A DNA stretch of 64,000 bases from an uncultured Muribaculaceae bacterium (GTDB lineage Bacteria > Bacteroidota > Bacteroidia > Bacteroidales > Muribaculaceae): the NCBI GenBank assembly GCA_910587075.1, contig CAJUKE010000006.1, positions 1 to 64,000 on the forward strand. The letters run 5' to 3'. The notes below the pieces were generated by a model. That model was not told where the DNA came from and did not search any database. It was given only the letters and a program-made list of their open reading frames with translations. Both the position numbers and the translations under genes were made by a program. Shown one piece after another: positions 48,215-57,231 of the stretch; the first letter of the stretch is position 1, and each line of letters starts with the position of its first letter.

Positions 48215-48832
48215 TTATTTGTTACGGGCCAGACGCCCCTGGATATAGTCGGTGAGCAGGCCGATGGCAACCGAGTTGGTGCCCCCCTGCGGGATTATTA
48301 GGTCGGCGAAGCGCTTTGAGGGCTCAATGTACATGCAGTGCATGGGCTTGAGTATCTCCTCGTAGCGGTCGATCACCATTTTCGGGGTGCGGCCGCGCTC
48401 GATGCAGTCGCGGGCTATCACGCGGATGAGGCGATCGTCGGCATCGGCGTCAACGAAGCACTTCACATCCATCATCTGCCGCATTACGGGGTCGCACAGC
48501 ACGAGAATCCCCTCTACGATCACCACGTCGGAGGGCCGCACGGTGATGGTTTCTTTCTGACGCGTGCAGGTAAGATAGCTGTAGGTGGGCATCTTGATGG
48601 TTTTCCCCTCCTTCAGAGCGCGGAGCTGCTCGGCCAGGAGCGACCATTCGATGGCCGCGGGCTCGTCGAAATTGATTTTCGAGCGTTCCTCCGGCGGGAT
48701 GTGCGATGAGTCCTTGTAATAGTTATCCTGTGGAATCACAGCAACCTCCCCTGCCGGGAAGCTGGAGATTATCTTGTTGACCACGGTGGTCTTGCCTGAG
48801 CCGGTCCCGCCGGCGATACCTATGATGAGCAT
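48215..48832 (-). CDS. udk: Uridine kinase
   Basis: 205 residues from the ATG at 48832 (MLIIGIAGGTGSGKTTVVNK, P-loop at once). Phosphorylates uridine and cytidine in pyrimidine salvage. IPQDNYYKDSSHIPPEERSK, INFDEPAAIEWSLL, and VIVEGILVLCDPVMRQMMDV are typical. The upstream extension of the frame has no family match. Divergent from mlaE. Confidence 0.94.
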   Translation of the reverse strand: MLIIGIAGGTGSGKTTVVNKIISSFPAGEVAVIPQDNYYKDSSHIPPEERSKINFDEPAAIEWSLLAEQLRALKEGKTIKMPTYSYLTCTRQKETITVRPSDVVIVEGILVLCDPVMRQMMDVKCFVDADADDRLIRVIARDCIERGRTPKMVIDRYEEILKPMHCMYIEPSKRFADLIIPQGGTNSVAIGLLTDYIQGRLARNK

Positions 48833-49018
48833 ACAAAGGATGTGTTGCGAGGTGAAATTTGGTGCGAATTTAATGTTTTTTTCGCACATTGGGCGCATAT
48901 CCGTCCCGGAATCTTGGAAAAAGTAGTAACTTTGCCTAATATTCAAAGCGCGGCGACCGCGCCCGTTCCGGCCTGCGGGCCGAGACGGATATTAACGACT
49001 AACAACGAACTGAAGAAT

Positions 49019-49768
49019 ATGGTAATCAACAAATCGCTCGAACAACTTGGCAAATATTGCCGCTTCATGGGGCGCACATTCAGCATCCCTGACCGGTGGA
49101 GCGTGTTCGGACGCCGCACCGTCGCGGAGATTGTCAAGCTCGGCATTGACTCCATACCGCTGGTGATCGTCATCTCGGTTTTCATCGGCGCCGTGTGCAC
49201 CATCCAGATGAAACTCAACACCTCGAATCCGCTTATGCCAGCTTATTCGGTGGGACTCGCCACCCGCGACATCGTGCTGCTGGAGTTCTCCAACTCTATC
49301 CTCTGCCTTATATTGGCGGGAAAGGTGGGCTCGAACATCGCGTCGGAGATAGGTACTATGAGGGTGACCGAGCAGATTGACGCGCTTGACATCATGGGGG
49401 TCAACTCGGCCAATTTCCTGGTGCTCCCCAAGGTTGTCGGGTTCGTGGCCTTTATGCCTATTCTCGGTGTGTTCTGCATAGGCACCTCGCTGCTTGGCGG
49501 CTATCTCGTGGCGGTTTTCACGGATATGATAAGCGTCACGCGCTACGTCTACGGCATCCAGGCCTATTTCATCGAGTGGTATGTGTGGTACGGGCTTATC
49601 AAGTCGCTGGTGTTCGCCTTCATCATCGCGTCGGTGGCCTCGTTTTTCGGCTACTACGTCAAGGGGGGCGCGCTCCAGGTGGGCAAGGCTTCGACCAACG
49701 CTGTTGTTTCCAGCTCGATACTCATACTTCTTTTTGACGTGATACTCACCAAAGTGCTGCTGCAATGA
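49019..49768 (+). CDS. mlaE: MlaE-type ABC lipid transporter permease
   Basis: 249 residues from the ATG at 49019; the frame extends upstream into intergenic sequence without similarity. Permease of phospholipid transport between the membranes. The family core ILAGKVGSNIASEIGTMRVTEQIDALDIMG, and MPILGVFCIGTSLLGGYLV are present, with five or so helices. A TAACTTTG box lies at 48927-48934. Overlaps mlaF by four bases (ATGA). Confidence 0.94.
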   Translation: MVINKSLEQLGKYCRFMGRTFSIPDRWSVFGRRTVAEIVKLGIDSIPLVIVISVFIGAVCTIQMKLNTSNPLMPAYSVGLATRDIVLLEFSNSILCLILAGKVGSNIASEIGTMRVTEQIDALDIMGVNSANFLVLPKVVGFVAFMPILGVFCIGTSLLGGYLVAVFTDMISVTRYVYGIQAYFIEWYVWYGLIKSLVFAFIIASVASFFGYYVKGGALQVGKASTNAVVSSSILILLFDVILTKVLLQ

Positions 49769-50541
49769 TCGAAGTAAAGAACATAACGAAGTCGTTTGAC
49801 GGCCGCACGATTCTGCACGATGTATCTGCCAAATTCTACACAGGGAAGACCAACCTGATTATCGGACAGAGCGGATCGGGCAAGACGGTGCTTATGAAGA
49901 GCATGATCGGACTTGTACGTCCCGAGCAGGGTGAGATTCTATATGACGGGCGCGACCTGCTCGATATGACATCGAAGCAGGTTAAGGATCTGCGCAAGGA
50001 GATCGGAATGCTGTTTCAGGGCTCGGCGCTGTTTGATTCGGAAACCGTGCTGGGCAATGTGATGTTCCCCCTGACGATGTTCACCGGGATGGGTCGCGGA
50101 GAGATGCTCGACAGGGCCCGGTTCTGCCTCGAACGCGTCAATCTGCAGGGAGCTGAGTCGAAATATCCGTCGGAGATTTCGGGCGGCATGCAGAAGCGAG
50201 TGGCCATCGCCCGCGCGATTGCCCTTAACCCGAAGTACCTGTTCTGCGACGAGCCTAACTCCGGCCTTGACCCCAAGACCTCGATTCTGATTGACGAACT
50301 GCTCCACGACATCACCCACGAGTACAACATAACGACGATAATCAACACTCACGATATGAACTCGGTGCTCGGCATCGGTGAGAACATCGTTTTCATCAAC
50401 AAGGGGCACCGCGAGTGGGTCGGCGACAAGAACAAGATTTTCACCACCTCCAACGAGGCGCTCAACGAGTTCGTGTTCGCGACGCGCCTGTTCCAGGAAG
50501 TGAAAGACTATATAATTGAACACGGCCAACCAAACGACTGA
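49765..50541 (+). CDS. mlaF: MlaF-type ABC lipid transporter ATPase
   Basis: 258 residues. Walker A GQSGSGKTV, signature EISGGMQKRVAIARAIAL, Walker B YLFCDEPNSGLDP, switch region INTHDMNSVLGIGENIVF. Translationally coupled to mlaE. No MlaD-type MCE protein is in the window. The Rel gene begins two bases after its stop. Confidence 0.94.
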   Translation: MIEVKNITKSFDGRTILHDVSAKFYTGKTNLIIGQSGSGKTVLMKSMIGLVRPEQGEILYDGRDLLDMTSKQVKDLRKEIGMLFQGSALFDSETVLGNVMFPLTMFTGMGRGEMLDRARFCLERVNLQGAESKYPSEISGGMQKRVAIARAIALNPKYLFCDEPNSGLDPKTSILIDELLHDITHEYNITTIINTHDMNSVLGIGENIVFINKGHREWVGDKNKIFTTSNEALNEFVFATRLFQEVKDYIIEHGQPND

Positions 50542-50543
50542 CT

Positions 50544-52793
50544 ATGACCGAACCGACGACAAACCTTAACGACGAACGCACCGGCGCGGCGCTCACCGAC
50601 GAGGAGCTCCTCGCCCTACCCTCACGCTACGCGGAGTTGCTGCGAGGCGTGCGGGATGTCGCGGCCGAGGGTGACTGCCGGCGTATGCGGCAGACGGTTG
50701 CCCGGCTCGTGGCCGAGGGACGGCTCACGCACGACAAGTTCGGAATCAGCCATCTGATGCGCTCGCTTCAGACGGCGGTGGCTTTCTGCGACCGCGTAAG
50801 CCCCGACCGCAATATCGTCGCGGCCATCATGCTGCACCCCTTCTGCAGTTCCGGCGCCCTGACGGTCGAGCAGGTTTCGGCTGAGTGGAACGAGGATGTG
50901 GCCAAACTCGTGCGGGGGCTGCTGAAAGCGACCTCCCTCTACACGCGAGGTGCGTCGGTCGATTCGGAGAATTTCAGGCGTCTGTTGATGACGTTCGCCG
51001 AAGATATACGCGTCATTATCATAATGATCGTTGACCGTCTGGTGCTTATGCGCTTGGTGAACCATCATCCCGACGAGCGCCGGGTTAAGGATCTCGCGTA
51101 CGAGGCCAACTATCTCTATGCCTCGCTCGCCCATCGTCTCGGCCTGTATTCCATAAAGAGCGACCTGGAGGATATGTCGCTGAAATACACCGACAGGGAA
51201 ACCTATACCTCCATAGCCCGCCAGCTTAACGAACGCAAGAAGGAGCGCGACCTGTATATCGACGGCTTTATCAGGCCGGTTAAGGAGAAGCTGCTGCAGG
51301 CGGGGCTCAATTTCGACATTAAAGGGCGCACGAAGTCGATTTTCTCCATATGGAACAAGCTGCGCAAGCAGAAAACCGACATCGACCATATCTACGACCT
51401 GTTCGCTATCCGCATAATAATCGACACCCCGCCGGAAAAAGAGAAGAGCGACTGCTGGATGGCGTACTCGCTCATAACGGATATGTATCGCCCCAACCCG
51501 TCGCGTATGAAGGACTGGATTTCCATTCCGAAAAGCAACGGCTATGAGAGTCTGCATATCACCGTCGCCGGTCCCGGAGGGAAATGGGTAGAGGTACAGA
51601 TACGCACCCGCCGTATGGACCTTGTGGCCGAAAAGGGCCTCGCGGCCCACTGGCGCTACAAAGGCATCAAGAGCGAGGGGGGCCTCGACGCGTGGATGAA
51701 CAATGTGCGCGACATCCTCGAAACGGCCGACTCCGGCCCTATGGAACTTGTCAGAAACTTCAAAATGGATGTTTACGACAAGGAGGTGTTCGTGTTCACC
51801 CCGAAGGGCGACCTGTACCGCCTCCCGGCCGGCGCCACCCTGCTCGACTTCGCGTTCAACATCCATACAAAACTCGGCGCGGCGTGCACCGGGGGCCTCG
51901 TGAACGGCAAGAATGAGAAACTGGCCTACAAGTTGCGCTCGGGCGACACTGTGGAGATTCAGACCTCGGCATCGCAGCAACCCAAACAGGACTGGCTGAA
52001 CATCGTCGTGACATCAAAGGCCCGCACCAAGATTCGCCAGACTCTCAAGGAGCGCGAGAGCCGTACCGCCGAGCTTGGACGCGAAATGCTGCAGCGTCGT
52101 TTCAAAAACCGCAAAATCACTATCGACGAGGCCCAGCTCAGCCGCCTCATAAAGAAACTCGGCTACAAAACCACCACTGACTTCTACCGGGAAATCGCCG
52201 ACGAGAAACTCGACGTGAACACGGTGGCCGACCGATATGTGGCCACCGACGCGCCTCAGGAAGCCGCTCCGGGCCATGTGTCAGCCGACGAGTTTGTGCT
52301 CTCGCAGTTTACCGAGGACTCGGCGGCACGGCAGGGCTCCGACAGCGGCGACGTGCTTGTAATCGGCAATGATGTCAAGGGTCTGAACTACCGGTTCGCG
52401 AGATGCTGCAACCCGATTTACGGCGACGATGTTTTCGGGTTTGTAAGCTCCGACGGCGTGGTTAAAATCCACAGGTCGGACTGCCCCAACGCTCCTTCGA
52501 TGCGCCAGCGCTACCCCTACAGAATCATTTCCACAAAGTGGTCCGGCAAGATCGGCGAGCAGTTCGCCGCTACGCTCCGGGTTGTGGGCCGCGACGACAT
52601 CGGCATCGTGACAAATATAACCTCCGTGATAAGCAAGGAGAAGAACACGATTCTGCGAACGATAGCTATCGACTCGCACGACGGTCTATTCCAGGGAACA
52701 CTCGTGATCGGCGTGCCCGACAACACCGCCCTAAAGTCGATTATCAAGAAAATCAAAACCGTCAAGGGGGTAAGGGATGTGGAGCGTCTTTAA
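50544..52793 (+). CDS. RelA/SpoT family (p)ppGpp synthetase, hydrolase site lost
   Basis: 749 residues in the long Rel layout: HD-like domain (about 40-200), synthetase (about 245-380; GRTKSIFSIWNKL, DLFAIRIII, KSNGYESLHIT, WVEVQIRTRRMD), TGS (about 410-470; VFVFTPKGDLYRLPAGATLLD), helical region, zinc-type motif (FARCCNPIYGDDVFGFV), and C-terminal ACT. In the HD domain the catalytic His-Asp is His-Pro (LHPF, 97-100) and the usual Glu-Asp pair after it is CSS, so alarmone hydrolysis should be absent. It is thus probably a synthetase, RelA-like. A second, active Rel/SpoT is expected elsewhere in the genome. It is co-transcribed with mlaEF. Confidence 0.9.
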   Translation: MTEPTTNLNDERTGAALTDEELLALPSRYAELLRGVRDVAAEGDCRRMRQTVARLVAEGRLTHDKFGISHLMRSLQTAVAFCDRVSPDRNIVAAIMLHPFCSSGALTVEQVSAEWNEDVAKLVRGLLKATSLYTRGASVDSENFRRLLMTFAEDIRVIIIMIVDRLVLMRLVNHHPDERRVKDLAYEANYLYASLAHRLGLYSIKSDLEDMSLKYTDRETYTSIARQLNERKKERDLYIDGFIRPVKEKLLQAGLNFDIKGRTKSIFSIWNKLRKQKTDIDHIYDLFAIRIIIDTPPEKEKSDCWMAYSLITDMYRPNPSRMKDWISIPKSNGYESLHITVAGPGGKWVEVQIRTRRMDLVAEKGLAAHWRYKGIKSEGGLDAWMNNVRDILETADSGPMELVRNFKMDVYDKEVFVFTPKGDLYRLPAGATLLDFAFNIHTKLGAACTGGLVNGKNEKLAYKLRSGDTVEIQTSASQQPKQDWLNIVVTSKARTKIRQTLKERESRTAELGREMLQRRFKNRKITIDEAQLSRLIKKLGYKTTTDFYREIADEKLDVNTVADRYVATDAPQEAAPGHVSADEFVLSQFTEDSAARQGSDSGDVLVIGNDVKGLNYRFARCCNPIYGDDVFGFVSSDGVVKIHRSDCPNAPSMRQRYPYRIISTKWSGKIGEQFAATLRVVGRDDIGIVTNITSVISKEKNTILRTIAIDSHDGLFQGTLVIGVPDNTALKSIIKKIKTVKGVRDVERL

Positions 52794-52846
52794 CGGCGTT
52801 TCCCGCAAAACTCTAACCCCCAGTTATTCCGTAATAGTTACCCGTG

Positions 52847-53674
52847 ATGAACAAACTAACTCTCGCCGCCCTCGCCTTAACGGCAATCGTGTCGGCCTCA
52901 TGCGGCAAAAAGGCTAATCCCGAGGCCGAGGGGCTTCTTAATATGGCTCAGACCGCTTTTGACAACTCCGCTTATGCCGAGGCTCGCACTCTTCTCGACT
53001 CCCTTCAGAAAGGGTACCCGGCTGAAATCGAGCTTCAGCGGGCTGGTATGGCGCTTCGTCCGAAGGTAATCGAGCAACTCACTCTCGTTGAAATCCAGCA
53101 GACCGACTCGGCAGTGGCGGCGGAGAAGGCCGAAGCTGACAAACTCAAGTCAGGCCTCAAATGGGTCAAGACTCCCGGTATGATCGAAGGGTACTGGACG
53201 TATGGAAAAACCTACCGCCCGGATTTTATGAATACCACGGGAATTGAGCCCAGGGTGTCGGATATTGGCGAATTCTATATCGTTTCGTCGGTAAATCCCG
53301 GGGGGGGGCTCAAGCATACCTCCATCGCGGTTTCCGGCAACGGGGGGCGCGCGCAGACTGCTCCCGTACCCTACGACGGCGAAAGCAACTACCGCATTGA
53401 TGGTGGCGAAATCATAACGTTCTCCCCCGAGGCGTCGGATACCATCGGCGCGTTCGCCCTGAACAACCAGGGAGCGCCGCTTACCCTCCATTTCATAGGC
53501 GGTAAGGAGCGATCGCAGAAACTCTCCGCCGACCAGGTGGCCGCGATAGCCGCGGCGTACCGCTATTCCCGAATCACAATTGACGCCCGTGAGCGCACAG
53601 TCAACCGCCAGAGGCTCGAAAAGCAGCTCGCGATAGCCCGCGACCAGATCGCCCGCACGGCGGCCAAGGAGTAG
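52847..53674 (+). CDS. Lipoprotein, function unknown
   Basis: 275 residues from the ATG at 52847. Lipoprotein signal MNKLTLAALALTAIVSASC with Cys19. The following region is helical, TPR-like in parts (EGLLNMAQTAFDNSAYAEAR), and then a beta-rich domain (IEGYWTYGKTYRPDFMN...). An Arg-rich helix closes the protein. No named domain recognised. It stands between rel and ftsY in the same direction. Confidence 0.75.
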   Translation: MNKLTLAALALTAIVSASCGKKANPEAEGLLNMAQTAFDNSAYAEARTLLDSLQKGYPAEIELQRAGMALRPKVIEQLTLVEIQQTDSAVAAEKAEADKLKSGLKWVKTPGMIEGYWTYGKTYRPDFMNTTGIEPRVSDIGEFYIVSSVNPGGGLKHTSIAVSGNGGRAQTAPVPYDGESNYRIDGGEIITFSPEASDTIGAFALNNQGAPLTLHFIGGKERSQKLSADQVAAIAAAYRYSRITIDARERTVNRQRLEKQLAIARDQIARTAAKE

Positions 53675-53727
53675 TTTGCGATTTTTTTCGTATCTTCGCG
53701 TGTTTTTTACGAATATAACTTTTTCTT

Positions 53728-54690
53728 ATGGGCTTTTTCGATTTCTTCTCCAAAGAGAAAAAACAGACTCTCGACAACGGTCTTGAACGCACCAAGCAGG
53801 GGTTGTTCTCGAAAATTTCCCGCGCTATAGCGGGTAAGTCGAAAGTCGACGACGAGGTTCTCGACAACCTCGAAGAAGCTTTTATAACCTCCGATGTGGG
53901 GGTTGACACCACTTTGAAGATTATAGAGCGGCTCCAGGAACGGGTCGCCCGCGATAAATATGTGAGCTCGTCGGAACTGAACTCACTCCTTTGCGACGAG
54001 ATCTCGCAACTGCTTGCTGAAACCGGCAGCGAGGCCGCGACCGAGGACTTCCAGGTGCCCGAAGGGCACCAGCCCCATGTGATAATGGTGGTCGGAGTCA
54101 ACGGTGTCGGCAAGACCACCACCATCGGCAAACTCGCCGCGCAGTTCAAGCAGGCGGGCAACAAGGTTATGCTCGGTGCCGCCGATACTTACCGCGCCGC
54201 GGCTATCGAGCAGCTCCAGGTATGGGGCGACCGCACCGGCGTTCCTGTGGTCAAGCAGGAACAGGGTTCGGATCCCGCCGCCGTGGCGTTCGACACCCTG
54301 CAGTCGGCCAAGGCCCAGGGGTACGACGTGGTCATAATCGACACAGCCGGACGACTTCACAACAACAAGGGGCTGATGAACGAGCTAACGAAGATTCGCA
54401 ACGTGATGCAAAAGGTTGTTCCCGGCGCCCCCCACGAGGTGCTTCTCGTGCTCGACGGGTCAACCGGGCAGAACGCTTTCGAACAGGCCAGGCAGTTCAC
54501 TGCCGCCACCAATGTTACCGCGCTCGCCATCACCAAGCTCGACGGCACCGCCAAGGGTGGCGTGGTAATCGGCATTTCCGACCAGTTCAAAATCCCCGTG
54601 CGGTACATAGGCCTTGGCGAGGGAATCAACGACTTGCAGGTTTTCCACAAGAAAGAATTTGTGGAATCTCTTTTTGGCGACAAAATCTAA
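53728..54690 (+). CDS. ftsY: Signal recognition particle receptor FtsY
   Basis: 320 residues. N domain (1-100) and GTPase G domain: GVNGVGKTTTIGKLA, DTYRAAAIEQLQ, DTAGRLHNN, TKLDGTAKGG, YIGLGEGINDLQVF. The acidic A domain of E. coli FtsY is absent, as in most Bacteroidota. Docks SRP (Ffh, 30644) at the membrane. TATCTTCG at 53691-53698 is a likely -7 element. rimO starts 3 bases after. Confidence 0.96.
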   Translation: MGFFDFFSKEKKQTLDNGLERTKQGLFSKISRAIAGKSKVDDEVLDNLEEAFITSDVGVDTTLKIIERLQERVARDKYVSSSELNSLLCDEISQLLAETGSEAATEDFQVPEGHQPHVIMVVGVNGVGKTTTIGKLAAQFKQAGNKVMLGAADTYRAAAIEQLQVWGDRTGVPVVKQEQGSDPAAVAFDTLQSAKAQGYDVVIIDTAGRLHNNKGLMNELTKIRNVMQKVVPGAPHEVLLVLDGSTGQNAFEQARQFTAATNVTALAITKLDGTAKGGVVIGISDQFKIPVRYIGLGEGINDLQVFHKKEFVESLFGDKI

Positions 54691-54693
54691 GCG

Positions 54694-56013
54694 ATGAGCA
54701 GAAAACCTACCGTTAACGTGGTGACTCTCGGATGCTCGAAGAATCTTGTCGATTCCGAGAAGGTGCTCCGTATGCTTTCCGCCAAGGGGTTCGATGCCGA
54801 GCATCAGACAGAAAAGCCCACCGACATCGTTGTCATAAACACCTGCGGCTTCATCGGCGACGCCAAGGAGGAGTCGGTCGAAGAGATTCTGAAGTTCGCT
54901 CAAGCCAAGGAGGACGGCCTCGTCAAGGAGCTGTATGTGATGGGGTGCCTTTCGGAGCGATACCGCGACGACCTCCGTCAGGAGATGCCCGAGGTTGACC
55001 GATTCTACGGCAAGTTTGACTGGACGACGCTGGCCGATGACCTCGCCGCCACCCATAAGGTGACCGCGACCACAGATAGCTTCAAGCGTCGCCGTGCCGT
55101 TACCACCGGTCCGAGCCACGCCTATTTGAAAATAGCCGAGGGGTGCGACCGCTTTTGCGCGTTCTGCGCCATACCGCTGATTACTGGCCGTTACCATTCC
55201 AAATCCATCGAGGATGTGGTGGCCGAGGCAGAGGATCTTGCCGAGCAGGGTATCACCGAGCTAAACGTGATCGCCCAGGACCTTTCGAGCTATGGGCGCG
55301 ACCTCACAGGCGGCAAGTCGCTGCTCGCCGAGCTTGTGGAGCGCCTCGCCGCTATAGAGAAAATCCAATGGATCAGGCTTCACTACGCCTACCCCGCCGA
55401 CTTCCCTATGGACGTGCTCGACGTTATGGCTCGCGAGCCGAAAGTATGCAAATACCTCGACATAGCCCTGCAACATGCCTCCGACAAGGTGTTGGGCAAT
55501 ATGCGCCGCCACATCACGCAGAGCGAGACCCGCGAACTTATCGCGGAGATGCGTCGCCGCGTGCCCGGCATCCACATACGCACCACCCTTATGACCGGGT
55601 TCCCGGGCGAGGGTGATAAGGAATTCGAGGAACTTATGGATTTCACCCGCGAGATGCGTTTTGAACGTATGGGGGCATTCGCCTATTGCGAGGAGGAAGG
55701 CACGTTCGGAGCCCGAAACTACAGCGACGACATACCTCAGGAGACCAAGCAACAGAGGCTCGACCGTCTTATGGCGCTCCAGGAAGAAATATCGCAGGAA
55801 ATTCAGGACGCAAAGATCGGCACAACCATCCGGGTCGTGGTCGACCGAGAGGATGATGACTATTATGTGTGCCGTTCACAGTGGGACTCACCCGAAGTTG
55901 ACCCGGAGATACTCGTACGCAAAACCGAGAAACTGCACCCCGGCTCTTATTATGACGTGGTGGTCGAGGAGGCGTTCCCCTTTGAGCTTGTAGCCAGAGT
56001 AGCCAACGACTGA
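54694..56013 (+). CDS. rimO: Ribosomal protein S12 methylthiotransferase
   Basis: 439 residues. Radical SAM enzyme adding a methylthio group to Asp88 of S12. UPF0004 domain with TLGCSKNLVDSEKVLRML, VINTCGFI and VMGCLSERY; the radical SAM Cx3Cx2C in AEGCDRFCAFCAIP; and a C-terminal TRAM domain. Close coupling to ftsY (3 bases) and to the isochorismate synthase. Confidence 0.96.
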   Translation: MSRKPTVNVVTLGCSKNLVDSEKVLRMLSAKGFDAEHQTEKPTDIVVINTCGFIGDAKEESVEEILKFAQAKEDGLVKELYVMGCLSERYRDDLRQEMPEVDRFYGKFDWTTLADDLAATHKVTATTDSFKRRRAVTTGPSHAYLKIAEGCDRFCAFCAIPLITGRYHSKSIEDVVAEAEDLAEQGITELNVIAQDLSSYGRDLTGGKSLLAELVERLAAIEKIQWIRLHYAYPADFPMDVLDVMAREPKVCKYLDIALQHASDKVLGNMRRHITQSETRELIAEMRRRVPGIHIRTTLMTGFPGEGDKEFEELMDFTREMRFERMGAFAYCEEEGTFGARNYSDDIPQETKQQRLDRLMALQEEISQEIQDAKIGTTIRVVVDREDDDYYVCRSQWDSPEVDPEILVRKTEKLHPGSYYDVVVEEAFPFELVARVAND

Positions 56014-56053
56014 CTTGTCAGCGCCATTCAACCCAATTGATAGCCCGTCGAAT

Positions 56054-57046
56054 ATGTTATCCGCGCCGTCACCACTTCCATCAGTTTCCGAAATCGACTC
56101 GCTTGTTGGCTCAGGCGAGCCTTTCGGCTTCGGCCTGCTCCCGGGCGAGAATAGCCCATACGGAGAGTTGGAAGCCGGGAGGTGGCTCGCACCTTATGCT
56201 GAACGAGTTTTGCCTGGCTGCGAATCAACCGCGGGGGCCGCGCCGGGTGATGAGATAGCCGGAGATGAATGGATTAGCAGTGAAGAGGCGTCATACATCG
56301 ACGCGGTAAGCAAAGTAATTGAGTCCTGCGCGGCGAGAAATGGTAAAACAGTTTTCTCCCGTGAGATACAGGGGCGTATAGGTAGTAATGTAACTCCGGG
56401 CCGAGTGTTTCACGGGCTTTGCGCCGAATTCCCCGATACATTCCGCTACATATTCAACCTCCCCGGCGAGGGAGTGTGGATCGGAGCTACTCCCGAGATA
56501 CTTCTTAGCGCTGACCTGCGCGAAGGGTCGTTCTCCACTATGGCGCTCGCCGGCACAAGACGCAGAAAGTGTCTCGGCGAAGCGTGGGATGAAAAGAACA
56601 TAATCGAACATCGCATAGTGGCCGACTACATTGCCGAGCGACTTACCGACGTAGGCGTCACATTCCGCAAAGGGGAAGTTTTTTCGCACCCCTACGGCGA
56701 GATTGAGCATCTTTGCTGCCGTTTCGAGGGGGAAATGGGGCGCATACCCTACCCCGCTGTGCTTGACGCGCTCAACCCTACCCCGGCGCTTTGCGGCACA
56801 CCGCTCCAGGCAGCAATCGACGACATAGCCCGTTTCGAGCCCCACGACCGCTCGTTCTACGGGGGATTTATTGCCGTTCGGTCGGCCGACAGGTTTGAGG
56901 CTTACGCCAATCTGCGTTGCCTGCGTATCCGCGGCAACCGTTTCAGCGTCTATGCGGGCGGCGGGATCACTAAGTTCTCGGTTCCGAAAGACGAATACCT
57001 TGAGACCGAGGCAAAAGCGGCGCCGCGTCTCGCTTTGTTGCGATAA
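56054..57046 (+). CDS. menF: Isochorismate synthase (chorismate-binding family)
   Basis: 330 residues from the ATG at 56054; a TTG at 56015, one base after the rimO stop, gives 343. The C-terminal part has the chorismate-binding signature: GATPEILLS, MALAGTRRR, EHRIVADYIAERL, LNPTPALCGTP, FYGGFIAVRS, and AGGGITKFSVPKDEYLETEAK. It lacks anthranilate-synthase features and is short, as in MenF/EntC. Menaquinone synthesis is the likely pathway in this anaerobe. No other men genes are in the window. Confidence 0.88.
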   Translation: MLSAPSPLPSVSEIDSLVGSGEPFGFGLLPGENSPYGELEAGRWLAPYAERVLPGCESTAGAAPGDEIAGDEWISSEEASYIDAVSKVIESCAARNGKTVFSREIQGRIGSNVTPGRVFHGLCAEFPDTFRYIFNLPGEGVWIGATPEILLSADLREGSFSTMALAGTRRRKCLGEAWDEKNIIEHRIVADYIAERLTDVGVTFRKGEVFSHPYGEIEHLCCRFEGEMGRIPYPAVLDALNPTPALCGTPLQAAIDDIARFEPHDRSFYGGFIAVRSADRFEAYANLRCLRIRGNRFSVYAGGGITKFSVPKDEYLETEAKAAPRLALLR

Positions 57047-57231
57047 ATCGGTATTTATCGCGATTCGGCAATTATGATTTAAAACCGCTTTTGACGGAAC
57101 GCCAAGCCCCCTTAACATTATTTCACAGCCCCGATTCCGCTATTTTTGTTAACTTTGTAGTGGATAAGGCGTTTATGCCGATTCCGGTTTGCTAAAGCAT
57201 AAATTCAAACCAATATACATTCAAAAACTCT

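Noticed and set aside
50622..51980. Antisense frame over the Rel gene
   Set aside because: Composition follows from reversed GC-rich codons and the sense strand encodes a full RelA/SpoT protein.
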